Counted from the first letter of the stretch, positions 8,644 through 16,644 are shown. The stretch is 64,000 nucleotides of DNA from Desulfoferula mesophila (GCF_037076455.1 NZ_AP028679.1:3735501-3799500); one strand, 5' to 3'. Notes: a model not told the origin generated them from the letters alone. Numbers and translations are program-made.

Positions 8644-9156
8644 ATGGATCCGGTTTACTGGTTGCTGGAAAAACTCGACCCTTTTTTGATCGCCCCCTAC
8701 CGCTGGCTGGGCGATCCCGTGGCCGGCTGGTGGCTGGGCACCGTGGTGCTGTGCCTTTGGTGCACCATCATCGGCGAGGCCACCTACGCCCTGGTCAAGC
8801 GCTGGAACCGCTCCCACATGCAGCGGCAACTGGACCAGATGAGCGAGGGCCAGGCCAAATCTTGGGAAGCCCTGCAAGCGGGCGACAAGCTGGCCTACAA
8901 GGGTTTCAACGACCAGGCCAACGAATCCTTCGGCAAGAGCTTTTTCATGGGGGCGGCCATGGGCAGTTCCTCGCTGTGGCCCGCCTTCGCGGCCATGGCC
9001 TGGCTGCAATGGCGCTTCGGCGAGGTGGAGATCCCCTTGCCCGGCACTCCCTGGAACATAAGCTACGCCTCCGCCTTCATACCCATGTACATCGTTATGC
9101 GGGTGCTGTGGGCCCTGGGCCGCAAATGGCTGCGCCCCCCTTCGCCGAGCAAGTGA
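8644..9156 (+). CDS. Small three-helix membrane protein, Oxa1-superfamily-like layout
   Basis: 170 residues; the ATG at 8644 has GAGGTGG just upstream, whereas the earlier TTG at 8626 does not. One hydrophobic helix near residues 28-50 is followed by a charged helical segment (about 54-92, including KRWNRSHMQRQLDQM and AGDKLAYKGFNDQA) and two further hydrophobic helices (about 95-118 and 138-158). This TM / cytosolic coiled region / TM / TM layout resembles DUF106/EMC3-type members of the Oxa1 insertase superfamily. That resemblance is inference from layout and composition, not a confirmed match. Product otherwise unknown. It stands alone after a terminator. Confidence 0.55.
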   Translation: MDPVYWLLEKLDPFLIAPYRWLGDPVAGWWLGTVVLCLWCTIIGEATYALVKRWNRSHMQRQLDQMSEGQAKSWEALQAGDKLAYKGFNDQANESFGKSFFMGAAMGSSSLWPAFAAMAWLQWRFGEVEIPLPGTPWNISYASAFIPMYIVMRVLWALGRKWLRPPSPSK

Positions 9157-9193
9157 CACATTAGCTAGGCCCTCGAAAAACATTACAAATCGC

Positions 9194-9223
9194 TTGACAA
9201 ACTTGCCGCGCTCTTGCTACCTT
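9194..9223 (+). promoter_or_regulatory. Candidate sigma-70 promoter for the porin
   Basis: A perfect TTGACA (9194-9199) is followed after 18 bases by TACCTT (9218-9223), a poor -10. It would give a leader of roughly 215 bases. Confidence 0.45.
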
Positions 9224-9300
9224 TGCCTACAAGGTCAAACAGCGGCTCAGGATTTCGGCTTCGGCTAGGATGTCAAAATCTCATTATGCCACTGTTTCCG

Positions 9301-9420
9301 ACCAGTTAGGCTGGACCCTTTGCTGAGCATGGTCCGGGGTGAACCAGCGTAGGCAAAGGGTAATCGGAGCGTCAGGTTCGGGCAGAAAGCCTGAAGACCA
9401 CAAGACGCATCCGATATTCC
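9301..9420 (+). ncRNA. Structured 5' leader of the porin mRNA
   Basis: Two consecutive stems lie in the untranslated leader. The first pairs CCCTTTGC (9316-9323) with GCAAAGGG (9353-9360) and holds an inner TGGT/ACCA stem. The second pairs ATCGGA plus GCGTC (9363-9373) with GACGC plus TCCGAT (9404-9415) around an inner CAGG/CCTG stem. The ribosome binding site follows at 9424-9432. I do not recognise a described riboswitch class. It may be an RNA thermometer, an sRNA target or a stability element. Confidence 0.5.
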
Positions 9421-9445
9421 TTTAGGAAAGGAGAAAAGGATTCAC

Positions 9446-10606
9446 ATGAAAAAATTGCTTATCATTGCCGTGGCGGTTATGGCGATCTTCGCCATGTCCG
9501 TACCGGCCATGGCGGCTGGCCCGAGCCCGTCGTCTTATACCTTTGAGATGGCCGCTCGTATGCTGACCGACATCGGTTGGGATCAGCAGAGCGCCGAGCA
9601 GACCCGCAACGGCCAGACCTCCGTGGGCAGCTGGTTCGTCAACATGCCTGGCCACAGCTACCTGCAGGCCCGCTTCTACAGCGTGGACAAAAACGTGGGT
9701 GGCCGTGTCGAGTTGGGCCTGAGGTCCTACAACGGTTCCGCCACCACCAGCCTGCGTTACGCGTACGGCTACTGGCGCGTGGGCAACTGCCGCATCCTGG
9801 CCGGCCAGACCGACAACTGGTTCGGCTCCCTGGCTTACCACGTCCGTCAGTATGTGGGCCTGAACGAGAGCGCCCACCTGTTGCTGTTCGGCTGGGGCTT
9901 CCTGTGGCCCGGTCGTGTGCCCCAGGTGCAGTTCACCTACAACACCGAGCAGTGGGGCGTGCAGTTCGCCCTGGAACAGCCCAGCAGCGCGTCCGACACC
10001 TTCTGGGAAGGCACCATCATTCCGGCCGCCACCCAGGACTTCTACTATCAGGTGCCCCGCATGAGCTTGACCTTCATGTTCAAGTTCGGCGGCTTCATGA
10101 CCCACCCCGGCGTCATGTGGAGCCAGCACCAGTATGAGCAGGGCGACAACCTGGGCTTCGGCGAGAACTGGGACACCTGGGCCTTCGTGCTCCCCATCAA
10201 GTACACCGCCGGCGCCTTCACCCTGAAGTTCCAGGGCCACTACGGCCAGAACTTCTGGGGTGAGATCCCCTTCTACACCGCCGACACCACCGCGCCCACG
10301 GTTAACGCCAGCGGCGAGGTTGAGGACACCATCATTTACGGTGGCGTGCTGGCCGGCGAGTACACCATTGGCAAGATCATGATCACCGGTGGCTTCGGCT
10401 ACGAGAACTTCCAGAACGACCAGTGGTCCGTCAACGGCGACGACACCATCAGCCGTTGGGGCGCCTTCATCGCGGTGCCCTACCAGTTCACCAAGAACTT
10501 TGGTGTGCACCCCGAGTTCAGCTACTATGACTACGACAACAACTCCAATGGCACCGATGCCGGCAACGAGTGGCTGCTGGGTGTCCAGTTCCGCTTCATC
10601 TTCTAA
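9446..10606 (+). CDS. Outer-membrane porin-like beta-barrel protein
   Basis: 386 residues with a typical signal peptide: MKKLL start, hydrophobic core, and probable cleavage after AMA near residue 23. The mature part is rich in alternating aromatic, Gly and polar residues and ends in the aromatic residue Phe (FRFIF), the usual outer-membrane assembly signal. This fits a trimeric-porin-like barrel that lets small solutes through the outer membrane; specificity is unknown. The codon pattern (many GGC, CGT, AAG) suggests high expression. A strong AGGAAAGGAG precedes the start, behind a long structured leader, and a perfect terminator follows. It is a single-gene unit. Confidence 0.8.
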   Translation: MKKLLIIAVAVMAIFAMSVPAMAAGPSPSSYTFEMAARMLTDIGWDQQSAEQTRNGQTSVGSWFVNMPGHSYLQARFYSVDKNVGGRVELGLRSYNGSATTSLRYAYGYWRVGNCRILAGQTDNWFGSLAYHVRQYVGLNESAHLLLFGWGFLWPGRVPQVQFTYNTEQWGVQFALEQPSSASDTFWEGTIIPAATQDFYYQVPRMSLTFMFKFGGFMTHPGVMWSQHQYEQGDNLGFGENWDTWAFVLPIKYTAGAFTLKFQGHYGQNFWGEIPFYTADTTAPTVNASGEVEDTIIYGGVLAGEYTIGKIMITGGFGYENFQNDQWSVNGDDTISRWGAFIAVPYQFTKNFGVHPEFSYYDYDNNSNGTDAGNEWLLGVQFRFIF

Positions 10607-10637
10607 GAAGATCCTGAACGCCTAAAAAATCACCCCA

Positions 10638-10675
10638 AAGCGGCCGGGGCCTCGCGCCCCGGCCGCTTTTCTTTT
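10638..10675 (+). terminator. Terminator after the porin gene
   Basis: Stem AGCGGCCGGGGC with GCCCCGGCCGCT around a CTCGC loop, then TTTCTTTT. Confidence 0.95.
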
Positions 10676-10713
10676 GCTGGCGCGCCCTGGATGGCGGTGG
10701 TAGCCTAGTGACT

Positions 10714-10768
10714 TTGGATACAATAATCTTGACAGCCTGGTTTTTTGGGCTTAAAAAATTGCATCCAA
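10714..10768 (+). promoter_or_regulatory. Promoter candidate bracketed by an operator-like inverted repeat
   Basis: TTGACA (10729-10734), 17-bp spacer, TAAAAA (10752-10757). The half-site TTGGATACAA (10714-10723) and its near-complement TTGCATCCAA (10759-10768) flank the promoter on both sides, as expected for a regulator that loops over or blocks it. It would serve the aminotransferase-serA operon with a leader of about 190 bases. Confidence 0.5.
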
Positions 10769-10958
10769 TAAAGCGCCGGTCTTGCAAGCGGCATTGGGGG
10801 GTGTTCAAGTTCGCCAAGGTTTCTGGGATGTTGTCTTGCTGGCAATCGTCATGCTGATTTGGTGATCGGCCCGGATAATAGTCTGATTACTTAAGTACTT
10901 CGGGGGGCCCCGCATCGAAGCAACCCGAGGTTGGTTTATTGGAGGAAGGAGCTCACTG

Positions 10959-12098
10959 ATGAAAAAAGTCTCCCTTTTGGCACCCGGCCCCACCCCGGTT
11001 CCTCCCCGCACCTTGCTGGCCATGGCCCAGCCCCTCATCCATCATCGCTCCAGCGATTTTCTGGATATCTTCGGGCAGGTGCGAGAAGGTCTGAAAAAGC
11101 TCTTCAAGACCGAAAACGACGTTTTGGTCTTTTGCAGCAGCGGAACCGGCGCCATGGAGAGCGCGGTGGCCAACCTGCTCTCGCCCGGCGACAAGGCCAT
11201 CGCCATCCGCGGCGGCAAATTCGGTGAGCGCTGGACCGAGCTTCTGGAGGCTTACGGTTGCCAGGCCGTCAACCTGGACGTGGAGTGGGGATACGCCGTA
11301 AAGCCCGCGGACGTGGCCGCCCTGCTCAAACAAGACCCCTCCATCAAGGCGGTCTACGTGCAGGCCCTGGAGACTTCCACCGGCGTGAGCCACCCCATCA
11401 AGGAGCTGGCCCAGGTGACCAAGGACACCGGCGCGGTGTTGGTGGTGGACGCGGTCAGCGCCCTGGGCGCCTACGACATCCCCACCGACGAGTGGGGCCT
11501 GGACGTGGTGCTCTCCGGTTCGCAGAAGGCCCTGATGCTGCCTCCGGGCCTGGCCTTCGCCAGCATCGGCCCCAAGGCCCTGGAGATGATGAAAACCTCC
11601 AAGTGCCCCAAGTACTACTTCTCCTGGGCCAAGGAGCTCAAGAACCAGGGGATCAACAAGGGCACCTTCACCTCGCCGGTGACCCTGTTCATGGGCCTGC
11701 TGGACATTTTCGAGCTGATAGAGGAAATGGGCCTGGACAACATCTATAGAGAGACCGAGATCAAGTCCAAGGCCTTCAAGGCCGCCATGGCCGCTCTGGG
11801 CCTGAGCCTGTATTCCAAGGAGAACGCCTCGGTGGGTCTCACCGCCGTGGAGGCGCCCGAGGGCATCGACGGCCAGGACGTGGTGGGATGGCTCAAGAAC
11901 AAGTACGCCATCTTCATCGCCGGCGGCCAGGCCCAGGCCAAGGGCAAGATCTTCCGGGTGGCCCACATGGGCTATATCAGCGAGTTCGACACCTTGCAGG
12001 GCATCAGCGCCATTGAGATGGCTCTGGCCGGTCTGGGGTACAAATTCGATATGGGCGCCGGCGTGGCCGCGGCCCAAAAGATTTTCGGGGAGGCTTGA
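10959..12098 (+). CDS. Class V PLP aminotransferase (serine-glyoxylate / alanine-glyoxylate type)
   Basis: 379 residues. The PLP lysine lies in SGSQKALMLPPG at about residue 190, and VVDAVSALGA holds the Asp that contacts the pyridine nitrogen. SSGTGAME near residue 60 forms the phosphate-binding loop. The protein belongs to the alanine-glyoxylate / serine-pyruvate aminotransferase group. Because a phosphoglycerate dehydrogenase gene follows after two bases, it most likely makes phosphoserine or serine in the phosphorylated serine pathway; several anaerobes use this class instead of classical SerC. This role is inference from context. The ribosome binding site GGAGGAAGGAG precedes the ATG. 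Confidence 0.85.
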   Translation: MKKVSLLAPGPTPVPPRTLLAMAQPLIHHRSSDFLDIFGQVREGLKKLFKTENDVLVFCSSGTGAMESAVANLLSPGDKAIAIRGGKFGERWTELLEAYGCQAVNLDVEWGYAVKPADVAALLKQDPSIKAVYVQALETSTGVSHPIKELAQVTKDTGAVLVVDAVSALGAYDIPTDEWGLDVVLSGSQKALMLPPGLAFASIGPKALEMMKTSKCPKYYFSWAKELKNQGINKGTFTSPVTLFMGLLDIFELIEEMGLDNIYRETEIKSKAFKAAMAALGLSLYSKENASVGLTAVEAPEGIDGQDVVGWLKNKYAIFIAGGQAQAKGKIFRVAHMGYISEFDTLQGISAIEMALAGLGYKFDMGAGVAAAQKIFGEA

Positions 12099-12100
12099 TC

Positions 12101-13051
12101 ATGAAGATACTGGTCTCCGATCCCCTGCACGACATGGGCGTGCAGATATTCAAGGATCAGGGCTTCGAGGTTGAGGTGAAGACCGGCATGGCTCCCGAGG
12201 AGCTGCGCCAGGCCATCAAGGGCGTGGACGGGCTGGTGATCCGTTCGGCCACCACCGTGGACAAAGCGCTTTTGGACGCCGCCGACCAGCTCAAGGTGGT
12301 GGGCCGGGCCGGCACCGGCCTGGACAACGTGGACATCCCCGAGGCCACGGCCCACGGGGTGGTGGTCATGAACACTCCGGGGCAGAACTCCAACGCCGCC
12401 GCCGAGTTGGCCATGGGCCACATCTTCGCCCTGAGCCGCCACATCGCCCGGGGCAACCGGGGCATCAAGGACGGCAAGTGGGAGAAAAAACAGCTCCGGG
12501 GCCGCGAGCTCAAGGGCAAGACCCTGGGCATCGTGGGCATGGGCAACATCGGGCGCATCCTGGCCGAGCTGGGCACGGGCGTGAAGATGAAGGTCATCGG
12601 CTATGATCCCTTCCTGAACGACGCCGAGATCCAGGCGCGCGGCGCCCAGCCCGTGAGCTTCGAGGACATGCTGCCCCAGGCCGACTACATCTCCATCCAC
12701 GTGCCCAAGACCGCCGAGACCAGCAACCTGTTCAGCGCGGACAACCTGGCCAAGATGAAGGACGGGGCCTATCTGATCAACTGCGCCCGGGGCGGCATCG
12801 TGGACGAGGGCGCCCTGTGCGACGCCCTGTCCTCCGGCAAGCTGGCCGGCGCGGCCCTGGACGTCTTCGAGGTGGAGCCCCTGCCGGCCGACAGCCGCCT
12901 GCTGTTCGCCGACGAGCTCACCTGCACCCCCCATCTGGGAGCCAACACCTTCGAGGCCCAGGAAAACGTGGCCGTGGCGGTGGCCAACCAGATGAGCGCC
13001 TATCTCAAGGGCGGGCCCGCCGAATTCGCGGTGAACGAACCCAAGAAATAG
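12101..13051 (+). CDS. serA: D-3-phosphoglycerate dehydrogenase, short form without ACT domain
   Basis: 316 residues; the ATG at 12101 has GGGGAGG upstream and follows the aminotransferase stop by two bases. It is a D-2-hydroxyacid dehydrogenase: NAD-binding GMGNIGRI near residue 147, the catalytic Arg in NCARGGIVD near residue 230, and the catalytic His in HLGANT near residue 280. It oxidises 3-phosphoglycerate to 3-phosphohydroxypyruvate, the first step to serine. It lacks the C-terminal serine-binding ACT domain of the long SerA, so allosteric feedback through that domain is not expected. Other 2-hydroxyacid substrates cannot be excluded. Confidence 0.85.
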   Translation: MKILVSDPLHDMGVQIFKDQGFEVEVKTGMAPEELRQAIKGVDGLVIRSATTVDKALLDAADQLKVVGRAGTGLDNVDIPEATAHGVVVMNTPGQNSNAAAELAMGHIFALSRHIARGNRGIKDGKWEKKQLRGRELKGKTLGIVGMGNIGRILAELGTGVKMKVIGYDPFLNDAEIQARGAQPVSFEDMLPQADYISIHVPKTAETSNLFSADNLAKMKDGAYLINCARGGIVDEGALCDALSSGKLAGAALDVFEVEPLPADSRLLFADELTCTPHLGANTFEAQENVAVAVANQMSAYLKGGPAEFAVNEPKK

Positions 13052-13075
13052 CGCCCGACCCCGCAAAACTTATCC

Positions 13076-13109
13076 GGCCCGGCCGCCAAAGCGGCCGGGC
13101 CTTTTTTGT
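13076..13109 (+). terminator. Terminator after serA
   Basis: Perfect stem GGCCCGGCCGC-CAAA-GCGGCCGGGCC followed by TTTTTT. Confidence 0.95.
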
Positions 13110-13204
13110 TGCCCGGTTGCGCCGGGCCATCGGCGTACTTATAGTTAGAAGTGTTATATCCGGTTAGGTGCGTCCCGGTGGAATCATTCATGAAAGGCTA
13201 GCCA

Positions 13205-13654
13205 ATGAGTGAACAGGAAAAGGGCTTTACCGTAAAGGATCGGCGCAGGTTCGACTCCAGCGGCGATACTCGCGGCGAGGCCGAGCCCCAGCAGAAAAAG
13301 GCCCCGGAGCCAGAGCCCCAACCCGCGCCCCAGGCGTCGGCCGAACCAGCCGCGCCCCAAGACGAGGCGCCGGCTGACCAGGGCCCCATGGCCGGAGGCC
13401 GCCATCAACTGCCCCCGGTGGACTTCAGCGGTCTGATCATATCCCTGGCCCAGGCGACCATGATGCATCTGGGCCAGATTCCCGGGCCCGACGGCCAGCC
13501 CATACCCCCGCAATTCGATCTGGCCCGTCATACCATCGATACCATCGCCATGCTTCAGAAAAAGACCGAGGGCAATCTTGATCCCGAGGAGAAGAAGCTG
13601 ATCGACGAGGTGGTGAAAGAGTTGCGCATGGCCTTTGTTCATCTGGCCGGCTAG
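13205..13654 (+). CDS. DUF1844 family protein
   Basis: 149 residues. The first half is disordered, rich in Pro, Glu, Ala and Gln. The second half matches the DUF1844 pattern: VDFSGLIISLAQATMMHLG, an AxHTIDTIAMLQKKTEGNL segment, and ELRMAF at the C-terminus. The function of the family is not known; it is widespread in Desulfobacterota and related phyla, often near housekeeping genes. The ATG follows GAAAGGC with modest complementarity. The htrA-type gene starts 26 bases downstream with its own good binding site, so the two may share an mRNA. Confidence 0.85.
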   Translation: MSEQEKGFTVKDRRRFDSSGDTRGEAEPQQKKAPEPEPQPAPQASAEPAAPQDEAPADQGPMAGGRHQLPPVDFSGLIISLAQATMMHLGQIPGPDGQPIPPQFDLARHTIDTIAMLQKKTEGNLDPEEKKLIDEVVKELRMAFVHLAG

Positions 13655-13680
13655 CCTCCTTTTTCCACTAGGAGGAAAAA

Positions 13681-15177
13681 ATGACCCTTAGGAAAACCAG
13701 ACTTACCGCCAAACCCGCGCTGCTTTTGCTGCCGCTGGTCTTGGCCCTGACCCTGGCCCTGGCCGCTCCCGCCTGGGCCAAATACGTCCCCGACTCCTTC
13801 GCCGACCTGGCGGGCAAAGTCAGTCCGGCGGTGGTGAACATCCGCATCGTCAAGACCATCAAGGAGGGGCCCATGACCGGCGTCATGCCCTTCCCCGGCC
13901 AGCAGCAGGCGCCGGACCAGGAAGACCCCCAGGGGCAGATGCCCGACCTGCATGAATTCTTCCGCCGTTTCTTCGGCGGCCAGGGCGGTCCGGGCGGTCC
14001 GGGCGGCGGCGCCCATCCCCGGCAATTCAAGCAACGCGCTCTGGGCTCGGGCGTCATCGTGGACGCCAAGGGCTACGTGATCACCAACAACCACGTGGTG
14101 GCCGAGGCCGACGAAATTTTGGTGCGCATGAAGGGCGGCGAGGAGTTGCCCGCCAAGATCATCGGCCGCGACCCCAAGACGGACCTGGCCCTGATCAAGG
14201 TGGACGCCAAGCATGACCTGCCCTTTTTGCCCTTGGGCGACAGCGACAAGCTCAGGGTGGGCGACTGGGTCCTGGCCGTGGGCAACCCCTTCGGCCTGGA
14301 GCACACCGTCACCGCGGGCATCATCAGCGCCAAGGGCCGCATCATCGGGGCCGGGCCCTATGACAACTTCCTGCAGACCGACGCCAGCATCAACCCCGGC
14401 AACTCCGGCGGCCCGCTGATCAACCTGCAAGGCGAAGTGGTGGGCATCAACACCGCCATCGCGCCCCAGGGCCAGGGCATCGGCTTCGCCATTCCGGTGA
14501 ACACCACCAAGACGATCATGTCCCAGCTTCGGGATCATGGCCGGGTGGTGCGCGGCTGGCTGGGAGTGACCATCCAGCCGGTGACCAAGGAATTGGCCGG
14601 CAAGTTCGGGCTCACCGAGCCCATCGGGGCCTTGGTGGCCGACGTGGCGCCGGGCGGCCCGGCGGACAAGGCGGGCATCAAGCGCGGCGATGTGATCGTG
14701 GGCTACGAAGGCAAGACGGTCAAGGACATGCACGCCCTGCCCCGCCTGGTGGCTGAAACCAAGGTGGGTAGCGAGGTCAGCCTGGAGGTGGTGCGCGAAG
14801 GCAAGAAACGCCCCTTGCAGGTAACCATCGGCGAGCTCAAGGCCGAGGGCCCCGTCTCGCCCAAGGCCGCCGCCCCCGAGAGCGAAGTCAAGCTGGGCAT
14901 GGGCCTGCAGGAGCTTAACCCCGAGTTGGCCAAGCAGCTGAACATGTCCGGCAAACAGGGCCTGGTGGTCACTTCGGTGGAGCCGGGCGGACCGGCGGCC
15001 GAGGCCGGCCTGCAGCGTGGCGACGTGATCCTGGAGGCGGCCCAAAAGCCGATCGCCAGCTTGGCCCAGTTCAAGGACGCGGCCGGCAAGCTCAAGGCGG
15101 GCGAAGGCCTGCTCCTGCTCATCCAGCGCCGCGACTCCACCCTGTTCGTGGTGATCAAGGCACCGGACTCCAAATAA
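13681..15177 (+). CDS. Do/HtrA-family periplasmic serine protease
   Basis: 498 residues. The signal peptide ends in AWA near residue 33. The trypsin-like domain has catalytic His138 (TNNHVV), Asp168 (KTDLALI) and Ser242 (NPGNSGGP). Two PDZ domains follow (about residues 290-375 and 400-490). A Gly/Pro-rich loop of about 25 residues before the protease core contains PGGPGG-type repeats. This is the DegP/DegQ/MucD type that degrades or refolds damaged envelope proteins. AGGAGG precedes the ATG, and a perfect terminator follows. Confidence 0.95.
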   Translation: MTLRKTRLTAKPALLLLPLVLALTLALAAPAWAKYVPDSFADLAGKVSPAVVNIRIVKTIKEGPMTGVMPFPGQQQAPDQEDPQGQMPDLHEFFRRFFGGQGGPGGPGGGAHPRQFKQRALGSGVIVDAKGYVITNNHVVAEADEILVRMKGGEELPAKIIGRDPKTDLALIKVDAKHDLPFLPLGDSDKLRVGDWVLAVGNPFGLEHTVTAGIISAKGRIIGAGPYDNFLQTDASINPGNSGGPLINLQGEVVGINTAIAPQGQGIGFAIPVNTTKTIMSQLRDHGRVVRGWLGVTIQPVTKELAGKFGLTEPIGALVADVAPGGPADKAGIKRGDVIVGYEGKTVKDMHALPRLVAETKVGSEVSLEVVREGKKRPLQVTIGELKAEGPVSPKAAAPESEVKLGMGLQELNPELAKQLNMSGKQGLVVTSVEPGGPAAEAGLQRGDVILEAAQKPIASLAQFKDAAGKLKAGEGLLLLIQRRDSTLFVVIKAPDSK

Positions 15178-15191
15178 CCGCAAACCGACCT

Positions 15192-15220
15192 GGGGGCCCC
15201 AAGGGGCCCCCATTTTTTTT
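15192..15220 (+). terminator. Terminator after the HtrA-family gene
   Basis: GGGGGCCCC-AA-GGGGCCCCC followed by A and eight T residues. The two-base nominal loop means the top pair or two will open. Confidence 0.9.
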
Positions 15221-15232
15221 GGAGGCGGCGTT

Positions 15233-16081
15233 TTGAAGCAACTGACCCTGTCGGCCCCGGCCAAGGTCAACCTGTTTCTGCGGGTGCTGGGCCGGCGGCC
15301 CGACGGCTACCACGATCTGGCCACCCTGATGCAGCCTTTGGATTTGGCCGACACCCTTACCGCGCGCCTGGGTTCCCCCGGCTTGTCGCTCACCTGCGAC
15401 CGGTCCGAGTTGGCCGGTCCGGACAACCTGGTGCTGGCCGCGGCCCGGGCTTATTACGCCGCCCTGGGCCGCGAGCCCGCCGCCTCCTTCGAGCTCACCA
15501 AGCGCATCCCCGTGGCCGCCGGCCTGGGCGGCGGCAGCTCCGACGCCGCCGCCGCGCTGATGGCGCTGAACGCCCTGCACGACGGCGCCCTGGAGCCCCG
15601 GCGCATGGTGGAGTTGGCCGCCGGATTGGGCGCGGACGTGCCTTTCTTCCTGGCCGGGTGCACCGCCTGGTGCACCGGTATCGGCGAGCGGGTGGAGCCC
15701 TGGCCCGACTTCCCGCTGCTCGATATGGTTTTGGTCAACCCCCGCTTCGCCCTATCCACAGCTCACGTCTATCAACAATTTGATTTCTATTGGACAAATC
15801 CCCATCAACCAATTAGAATAAAGCGCCCCTCAAGGAACGCCACCTCCTTGGCCCAATTGCTGGTCAACGATCTGGAGAAGGTTTCTTTAGAGGAGCATCC
15901 CACCCTGGGCCAGATCAAACAGACGCTTCGCAAGACCGGCGCCAGGGGATGTTTGATGAGCGGAAGCGGACCTACCGTTTTCGGGGTGTTCGCCGATGCT
16001 GCCCAGGCAGAGCAAGCGGCACGAAACCTGCGGGCCCAAGGCCGCTGGTGGGTCAGGTCTTGCCGAGGCGTCAGAGCTTGA
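15233..16081 (+). CDS. ispE: 4-diphosphocytidyl-2-C-methyl-D-erythritol kinase
   Basis: 282 residues, GHMP kinase of the non-mevalonate isoprenoid pathway; it phosphorylates the 2-hydroxyl of CDP-methylerythritol. The N-terminal KVNLFLRVLGRRPDGYHDL block and the ATP loop AAGLGGGSSDAAAA (about residues 94-107) are diagnostic. The start must be TTG at 15233: GGAGGCGG lies just upstream and the conserved N-terminus begins immediately. From about 15755 to 15840 the codons become AT-rich, unlike the rest of the gene, and this patch contains a promoter-like sequence for downstream genes. spoVG starts 21 bases after the stop. Confidence 0.93.
   Translation: MKQLTLSAPAKVNLFLRVLGRRPDGYHDLATLMQPLDLADTLTARLGSPGLSLTCDRSELAGPDNLVLAAARAYYAALGREPAASFELTKRIPVAAGLGGGSSDAAAALMALNALHDGALEPRRMVELAAGLGADVPFFLAGCTAWCTGIGERVEPWPDFPLLDMVLVNPRFALSTAHVYQQFDFYWTNPHQPIRIKRPSRNATSLAQLLVNDLEKVSLEEHPTLGQIKQTLRKTGARGCLMSGSGPTVFGVFADAAQAEQAARNLRAQGRWWVRSCRGVRA
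15790..15819 (+). promoter_or_regulatory. Promoter-like sequence inside ispE
   Basis: TTGGAC (15790-15795), 18-bp spacer, TAGAAT (15814-15819), in the only AT-rich patch of the gene. It would drive spoVG and perhaps prs independently of ispE. Confidence 0.5.
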
Positions 16082-16102
16082 GCTACGAGGAGGGGGCTGA
16101 GC

Positions 16103-16387
16103 ATGGACGTGACCGAGGTAAGGGTCTTCCCGGTAGAGGAAGAGCGACTTAAGGCCTATGCAACTATCACCCTAGATCATTGCTTCCTGGTTAGAGACCT
16201 CAAGATCATTAACGGTAACAAAGGTCTTTTCGTGGCCATGCCCAGCAAGAAGCGCAAGGATGGCACCTACCAGGACACCGCCCATCCCTTGAATCGGGAT
16301 ACCCGGCGAATGATCGAGGATGCGGTTCTAGGAGAATACGAACGGGTGCGGGCCGAAGGTCTGGAGGTCAGCGAAGCCGAGATGTAG
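16103..16387 (+). CDS. spoVG: SpoVG family RNA/DNA-binding regulator
   Basis: 94 residues matching SpoVG throughout: VTEVRVFP at the N-terminus, IINGNKGLFVAMPSKK in the centre and AHPLNRDTRRMIE after it. SpoVG proteins are small dimeric nucleic-acid-binding regulators, first named for sporulation in Bacillus but common in non-spore-formers. The position between ispE and prs is a widely conserved order. GAGGAGGGGG lies upstream of the ATG. No sporulation genes are seen in this window, so a general regulatory role is more likely. Confidence 0.95.
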   Translation: MDVTEVRVFPVEEERLKAYATITLDHCFLVRDLKIINGNKGLFVAMPSKKRKDGTYQDTAHPLNRDTRRMIEDAVLGEYERVRAEGLEVSEAEM

Positions 16388-16644
16388 GGCTCCGCGGCCC
16401 CATGCCCGACACCTAATCGCCGCCCGCCAAGTTCGGGTTGCGGCCGCCGGGGGCGTAACGCTCCGTTGCGGTGGTGTCGGCCGGACTGGCTTTTTGGCTC
16501 AAACCTGTTAAAAAAGGATAAGTCCCGGGCGCACGGCCGGACCGTGGTGGTTTGGTGCGTAACGTCTCGGGTATGGCCGTTTTAGCGGTCCGGCTTCTCG
16601 GACCGGCTACAGGGCCCTTGGGCCCGGGGAATCTCTAGTGAGCC
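16388..16644 (+). other. Structured spacer upstream of prs
   Basis: 257 bases with several stems: GCCCGACACC/GGTGTCGGC enclosing about 60 bases (from about 16403), GGTCCG-GCTTCT-CGGACC (about 16587-16604), and GGGCCC-TT-GGGCCC just before the start region. No tRNA is present, although related genomes often carry one near here. No described riboswitch consensus is recognised. Confidence 0.45.

Larger units (their letters stand above)
10607..10958. other. Intergenic region upstream of the aminotransferase-serA operon
   Basis: 352 bases without a gene. The first part holds the porin terminator. The middle holds a promoter flanked by an inverted repeat (listed separately). The last 150 bases are less GC-rich and contain a small ACTTAAGT palindrome around 10889-10896 but no recognised riboswitch. 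Confidence 0.6.

Noticed and set aside
7128-8645. Minus-strand open frame (about 505 codons) opposite the TauE-type gene
   Set aside because: Same reason: His/Gly/Glu-rich antisense of a membrane protein, no ribosome binding site.
9316-9360. Possible TPP riboswitch in the porin leader (CTGAG and CCAGCGTAGG segments)
   Set aside because: The GGGGTGC and ACCTGATCTGGATAATG parts of the THI box are missing, and the gene is not linked to thiamine.
9301-9420. Possible c-di-GMP or cobalamin riboswitch in the porin leader
   Set aside because: Neither the GEMM tetraloop-receptor pattern nor a B12 box is present.
16388-16644. A tRNA gene between spoVG and prs, as seen in some relatives
   Set aside because: No TTCGA T-loop or cloverleaf is present.
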